Source: Chionis minor (taxonomy: Eukaryota; Chordata; Aves; Charadriiformes; Chionididae). Taken from it: 64,000 nt of DNA. Of this stretch, positions 58,786 to 64,000 are shown in pieces; position 1 is the first letter of the stretch; the number at the start of each line of letters is the position of its first letter. Location: contig VZSF01001525.1 in the NCBI GenBank assembly GCA_013398295.1, positions 32,576-96,575 on the forward strand. The letters are read 5' to 3'. Both the position numbers and the translations under genes were made by a program. Below the pieces are notes generated by a model that saw only the letters and a list, made by a program, of their open reading frames with translations, was not told the DNA's origin and did no database searches.

Positions 58786-59810
58786 AGCAGTGTCCCACTT
58801 CAGAGGCTTGGAATTGCCCATCACAGCTCTAGAGTGGGACACGGTTTTAATCTGTGAAGCAGCAGCATAAGGAACTGCACCAAGTTAGTTTAAACAGCAA
58901 ATCCTCATTTCTTTGAAGCAAGCTTGAGGACGAAAGGAGGGTAAGAGTATCCAAAGTATAGGGGCACATCTTCACTCTGGGCTGTTGGGAGCTCCAAGAG
59001 ACAGCCTGGCCTTAAAGTGGGCTCCAGACAGACACAAATCGCAAAGCAGAGTGCTCTTCCCAGGTCTCCCCCATCGGCTTCTGCCTGCACAAAAGCAGCT
59101 GAAGGACAGGGCAGGAGCTCCAACTAAATTCAGGGTTCCTGAAAGCCTCAACCACAAGACAGCCCTGACCTGCCAATGCATCGACTTAATTTAGCTCTCC
59201 TGGCTTGACTGGGAAGTGTATTGTCATATAAAGGACTTCCCTGGCTGAGCCCATCAGCTGAACAGCAGTCAGCGCTGCAGGAGAAGTGACGTTGTCTTCA
59301 AGGGAGAAGGACAGCAGTTCAGAAGGTGCTCCAAGAAGCAGAGGGGGACACAGCAAGCTGAGCTCCAGGCTTCCACCCTGGCACAGCCTCATCACTTGGC
59401 ACCACCACCGCTCCGCTGGGAAGGTCCTGCCACTACTCTGGCTCTACCATGGCACCACACTGGGCTCAGTCCATTTGCTCTGTAGGTGTGCATGTTTCTT
59501 GGCAGCTCACATACAGGGATGGTGGCTGCAGGTCCCCAGTCAAGGCTTCCACTGCCCTCTAGGTGGTCCAAGATCAAGGCTGACACGATCTGTCAGGAGT
59601 CAGCTTCTCCAACGCTGGTGACAGCCAGTTGCACATGCTGGGATGGTTAACTCTGCACATACCCTGGAGATACTGCCTGCCCCAAGCTGTGACATATGCC
59701 AGCTGTCTCCTCCCTCCCAAGTGTCTGCATGCTTCTGCTCTACCAGAGCCTTCCCTGTTCTCCCCAAAAACAGCCCTTCCCTCCCCCATCCCAGCCCCTC
59801 ACCGCTCCTG

Positions 59811-62166
59811 CTAGGAGCCACTCTCCTTCTCAAGGAGATGGGCTTCTCGACGGCCACTGGGCCTGAACGCCCCTCGCCCTCTTGGCACTCTGGGGTAGGA
59901 ACCATGCTCCTGGACCCTGGACCTCTCCCACCTTCCGCAATCCCATGGCCTGTGGTGGCCCTGCCAACTGGAGGCTGCTCTGTGGTCGCTGCGGTTGAAC
60001 GCCAGGTTCTCCTTCTCCCTGCCCCGGCCCTCAGCCCCCTCCTCTGGGGTCCATCTCTCCACATCATGGTGCTCCTCTTTCAAGTCCACTGCCTCCGTTA
60101 CTGGTGAGGAATCTTCAGGGCACAACTCCTTTCTTTCAGCCAAGGCAGCAGCCCTGCTTCTGCTGTGAGGCTTTGGAAACTCCTGGCTGTGCCTCCCACC
60201 AGGTCTCCGCTCTGGTCTCTGGCTGAAGGCCCTGGGTCCCCTGGAGCCGTGGAGCAGATGACAGCCTTCCTCTGTTGGTTCCTGCAAGCTGCCGCACGAC
60301 TGCCTGCCCTGGCCTCTGGGGCCTGGCCTCTCCCCTCTGTGCCTCTCCCTCTTGCTCTGCTGCTCCCTGGGCACAGCAGGCCTCTCGGGCCGCCCGGGTT
60401 CTGCCCTGGCCTCCGGCACCCCGGCTGGCTCTGCAGCCAAAGCCTGGCTGGGCAGCTGGGGCGCGTCCACAGTGCTGGCACTCACCGGTGGCTCAGAGGT
60501 AGCGGCTGCTTGGCTTGGATCAACAGCAGCTGGAGGCTGAAAGAAAGAAGCCACTGGTTAAGAAAGGGACAGGGCAGCCCCACAGCAGATGACAGCGCTT
60601 GATCCTGCAGTCCAGGGCCCCCCTTGCCAGCTCTCTGTCCCCGGTGCCATACCGCCTGGAGGCTGATGAAGTAACGGTTCCTCTCTACTTCAGGGTCAAT
60701 GATGCCCCCTTTCTCTTGCTGTCTCTTGAAAATTAATCGCAGCTCTTCTTGGTGTTGCAGGGTCTTGGCATCTGGCCTGTACGGCTCCTGAGCGGCAGAA
60801 AGCAAGGCAGGGTAAGGGCTCTCTTGACACCCAGCATGGGTAGGCAGCTGTCAGTGCTAAGAGCTACTCCCCAAACCCTCCTTTGACCACACAAGGAACA
60901 CTGGATACAGAGCACATTTCAAGGTCTAGGAGAAGAAAACTCAGGGCTACACAACTAAGCCTGCTCCTTCTGGACACATCAAACAATCAGGAGAACTCTG
61001 CTAGGTTTTATGAACTGCCCTTTGGATGGGCTGCCTAGAAGGACCTGACAGCGTGCAGTATGTGTTCATTCATATGTTATATTGTCCCAGTTGAAGGTAC
61101 CCAGTGAGTGGGTGCAGCTGGGCAGGTGAGCCCCCATCTCTTACCAGCGGGTGCTGCGGTGGTGGCGCTGCCTTCAGAGCACAGAGATCGTAGACCAGGG
61201 TCTCCCGGCAGACGGGGCACTGCACACCGACTTCCTGAGGGGAGGAGAGAGGTGATACCAAGCCCCGGCCGTGACCCAGCCCATGCGCTCCTGGATAATA
61301 CCCAGCCTGGAAGTGGAACAGGGTGCCCTTCTTCACTCTTCTGCCAGGGCAGGGAAGCCCAGGGAGTTTCCAGAAGCATGAAAGCAGCCTGGTGTCTCAA
61401 CAACTGCTACGGAAGGTGTCTCCACCATGAGGCACGCTGGGATTTGTGCTCCAGCGGCTGACTGCTGTACAAACCACCTGTCAGCATGTATGGCTCCAGT
61501 CCTCCTTAGCCTGGGAACTATTTTTCCCCGCTCCAAAGTGGAGCGTGTCATCTAGGCTGCAACTCTTTGAAAGGGTTTTGCAGGAAGGAGCCTTTGCCTT
61601 GTTTCACACTCAGCTGTGCTGTTTGCAGCTGACAACTGTTCCAATACCTGCTCAGGCAGGTTTTATCACCCCAGAATGCAGGTGATCATGTTTAGCCTAC
61701 TGCACACCCCTCCAGTTCGAGGACTAGGGAAGGAGCTCTCTTTTCTAGCTCCCGTGGTTCCAGAAGTCCAAAAATACTACCAACTCCTCTGCTTCCTCAC
61801 GCAGCAGGCGCTGATCCAGAGATCCAATAAAACAACGGCTAAAGTACTAAAAACTCAAAGGGTAATTTTGGTTGGAAAGGACCCTTGGAGATCACTTGGT
61901 CTAATCATCACTATGATTCTCAGCACAGGACATGCCAGGCCAGGCTAGACCTCGCTCCGTGTCCCAAGGGCAGTGACAGAGGCATCATAAGGGCCTGTGC
62001 AGGGGGCTGGGGGGAGCCTAGGGCCCAGTACCTGTTTGGGGGATGGCACCAGCTGCTGCTCTCTCTCCTTCTGTTGCATGAGGATCTCCATGTGCTGGGC
62101 ATAGCGGGCCAGGCAGTGGGAATGGAAGTAGTGGTAGCACTGGGTCTTTGTGAAGGCTTCTCCCTC
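59811..62166 (-). CDS. RNF25: RING finger protein 25 (AO7), last four exons; 5' part outside window
   Basis: RWD-RING E3 ubiquitin ligase. Exons in transcript order: 62166-62032, 61234-61145, 60787-60653, 60536-59811 (stop 59811-59813); all phase 0, 1086 nt, 361 residues. The first exon here encodes the second part of the RING (TKTQCYHYFHSHCLARYAQH), the next the final zinc ligands (VGVQCPVCRETLVYDL), the third the conserved KGGIIDPEVERNRYFISLQ, and the last a low-complexity Pro/Arg/Glu-rich tail ending near SYPRVPRGRGAFRPSGRRE. The RWD domain and first RING Cys pair must lie upstream beyond 64000, because nothing matching occurs at 62167-64000. That intron holds an antisense ERV. Confidence 0.92.
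61861..61960 (-). mobile_element. Short degraded CR1 fragment
   Basis: GGTTGGAAAGGACCCTTGGA, then GATCACTTGGTCTAATCATC, resembles the reverse complement of the CR1 3' end. Located in the RNF25 intron between 61234 and 62032. Divergent, boundaries approximate. Confidence 0.6.
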
Positions 62167-62892
62167 CTGTAGAGGAGAAAGGGCAGCTTTAAAGGGTTTC
62201 TGAGCACAGGGTTGTGCACCATCCCCAGCTGAGGTGAGCTTTCACTCTCGCGTCAGCGTTGGCAGTGAGGAACTAGTGCTATTGCTGGCAGAGACACGTA
62301 ACATCTGCTGGGCTTTCTCTCTAGCTCCTCAGCTCTTACTGGGACACTGCTCCCTATTCCAAGAGTGAGAAATACTCCTAATGTCAAGCTGCAGTTTTTG
62401 TGACCAATTTATCTACATATGTTCCTGTGTAAGCAGCAATCTTCTCACTCGATGTGCTCTTCTATGGCAGGCACCACCTCTTCTTGCAACCCGGACAAGG
62501 CAAGCTCCCCTGTCGCTGCAGATCTCAGCACCCGCATGGATGTGTTCCAATCCCTCCTGACCACCTGTGCGCTGAACTCCAGGCAAGATTGACCAACACA
62601 GGGAAGCTGAGATGCACCAGCAACTATCCTCAGATCCTACCAATTCCCTTGGAGATGCTCTGGCATCACTCACTGCCCCTATACCCTGTTTCTGTAGATG
62701 ATTGTCTTCAGGCTGACTGGGAGAAGAGCATATACTGCCTTAGGATGGTCTGTGCTGAGTAGGACTGCCTACAGACCTAGGGGGGCAGGGGGCTGCTGAG
62801 GCCCATCCCAGTCCCAGGACAACATGCCAAGCTTTGAGCCCCAGGCTCCCTGTTCTTTTGCCTCACTTCCCAGACAGCTTGCAGGGCTGGGC
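62167..62892 (-). other. RNF25 intron segment before the ERV, nothing recognised
   Basis: No frame on the minus strand encodes the missing RNF25 residues, and no repeat was recognised. Confidence 0.6.
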
Positions 62893-63310
62893 TGTGGGAA
62901 GCTTTTTGGAAAACAACGGACACGTTGAACTAATGAGCTTATAAATTTTTATGTAACAGAAGAGATAAGAGACATGATGAATGTACGGAACAAGTTAGTA
63001 TAGTCTGAAGGTCAACATGAAGGAGGAAATCACACACTGTTACTGAAACTGCTGCAGCGCCTAAATAAATGATGAGCGTGTGTTGTTAAAAAACCGACTT
63101 GGTATAAATAGTAAGAAAGCGTAGATAGTAAGTTACAGCTGTGTTTAACCAATAATAGTTTGTGTGTATAAGTTTAGAAGCCAATGAGCACAGGCCATGA
63201 AACTAACCCATGCTGTAATAAGGTATATAATGGTTTATGTATGTTTAATAAACGGCTTCAGAAGAAGAAGAAACTGGCTGAGAGACGAGAAGCTTTTGTT
63301 ACTTGTGGCC
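62893..63310 (+). mobile_element. 5' LTR of an endogenous retrovirus (boundaries approximate)
   Basis: Upstream of a gag-like frame lies AT-rich sequence with retroviral promoter parts in order: CCAAT at about 63149 and 63181, TATATAA at 63224-63230, AATAAA at 63247-63252. The likely start is TGTGGGAAGC at 62893. The 3' boundary is uncertain (about 63300-63310) because I see no standard primer-binding site. The polyA signal sits only about 20 bp after the TATA box, giving a short R region as in betaretrovirus-like LTRs. Confidence 0.65.
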
Positions 63311-63356
63311 ACGTAAGAAGGTGAGCAGCCGAATGCGTTTTGGGTCATACGCTATC

Positions 63357-63893
63357 ATGGGTAGTAATTTAAGTTATGAAGAACAAGCTATCTTGAAGCT
63401 TTTGCAACATTTCCTCTCTACAAGAGGACTTAAGTATGACCCTGATATCTTAAAGAAATTGCTTTTATGGGCAAAAGAAATGGGCATAGTAAAGGAAGCC
63501 CAAGATATTTTCCAGATGGCAATATGGGATAGCCTTGGACAAGAATTATGGAAAGATATCTCGTCTGGGAAAAAGGATCTGTTGCCTCTAGCAACGTTGT
63601 GGAAATTGCTTAAAGATACAGTAGCAAGTATGCGAGCGGAGAAAAATGTGACATTACAAGCATGTGCGGCTTTTTCGGACACCAGGAAAGACCAGGTCAG
63701 GGCAAGGGATGTACAAAAGGTAGTGCGCCGTAAGGTCTGCATGTTTGACGATCCCCCTCGGCCTGCCGTGCCTATGCCTGTGCTGCCACCACCACCTCTG
63801 ACTCCTCCTGTACAAGGAAAAGAGCCGCTTATGCAGCTGCCCGATCCTTCCTCTGCCAGAACCATTGGCACATCCATTGGGGGGTTTTCCTGA
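63357..63893 (+). pseudogene. Betaretrovirus-like ERV gag, N-terminal part, frame broken near its end
   Basis: A 178-codon frame opens at ATG 63357 with a Met-Gly start suitable for myristoylation (MGSNLSYEEQ). The next 100 residues have the helical, Trp-containing pattern of the betaretroviral Gag N-terminal (p10-type) domain, with a later proline-rich run. The frame stops at 63893; an adjacent frame stays open from about the G-run at 63876-63882 to about 63978, so a one-base frameshift is likely, followed by a stop. The element continues past the window end. Family assignment is by pattern, not by search; nothing suggests a functional provirus. Confidence 0.75.
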
Positions 63894-64000
63894 CTATACT
63901 CTGGAGGCATATCCTCCGCTGCCCTGCTCTATAGACTTGTTGGGAGAAAGGTGGCATACTCCGGTTCTTATGTCCTTATGAGGACATAAATAGGCATCTG

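Noticed and set aside
63303..63356. Extension of the gag-like frame upstream of ATG 63357
   Set aside because: The upstream codons have no ATG and belong to the leader; Met-Gly at 63357 is the expected Gag start.
1..64000. tRNA, rRNA, CRISPR, operon or prokaryotic features
   Set aside because: None seen; the window is a eukaryotic intron-rich locus.

Overview
This is vertebrate nuclear DNA, almost certainly from a bird. Every recognisable gene is a multi-exon gene with spliceosomal introns. The repeats are avian in type: a CR1 LINE tail, an ERVL-type solo LTR beginning TGTCATGGTTTAACCCC, and a betaretrovirus-like ERV. Gene order and orientation are USP37(-), CNOT9(+), PLCD4(+), ZNF142(-), BCS1L(+), RNF25(-). 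This matches the human 2q35 block as I remember it, so the window looks like an ordinary conserved segment. I found no operon, CRISPR array, RNA gene cluster or new multi-gene system.

Layout: 1-13.6 kb holds the 5' eleven coding exons of USP37 on the minus strand. At about 13.9-14.4 kb is a CpG-rich head-to-head promoter (with an assembly gap) shared with CNOT9, which runs to 28.2 kb and is complete (299 codons). 28.7-33.6 kb is GC-rich, non-coding, and contains a perfect 22-bp inverted repeat and an exact 511-bp duplication next to single-N gaps. PLCD4 (33.65-40.28 kb, 753 codons) converges on ZNF142 (41.06-50.5 kb, 2006 codons). ZNF142 and BCS1L (52.1-55.7 kb, 419 codons) share a second CpG/ETS-rich bidirectional promoter. 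RNF25 (59.8-62.2 kb) is present only as its last four exons. A betaretrovirus-like ERV starts at about 62.9 kb, antisense to RNF25, and runs off the window.

Exon models were built by hand from splice sites, reading phase and similarity to remembered human proteins. The summed coding lengths of CNOT9, PLCD4, ZNF142 and BCS1L are exact multiples of three, and the CNOT9 and BCS1L lengths equal the human proteins. The genes are functionally unrelated: deubiquitination, mRNA deadenylation, phosphoinositide signalling, a zinc-finger regulator, complex III assembly and an E3 ligase. They are linked by shared promoters and ancient synteny.

The most notable observations are an AT-AC U12-type intron in PLCD4, a GC-AG intron in BCS1L, an internal exon duplication in the N-terminal part of ZNF142, a 22-bp perfect hairpin at 30 kb, a probable false duplication at 30.4-31.6 kb, and the ERV inside RNF25.
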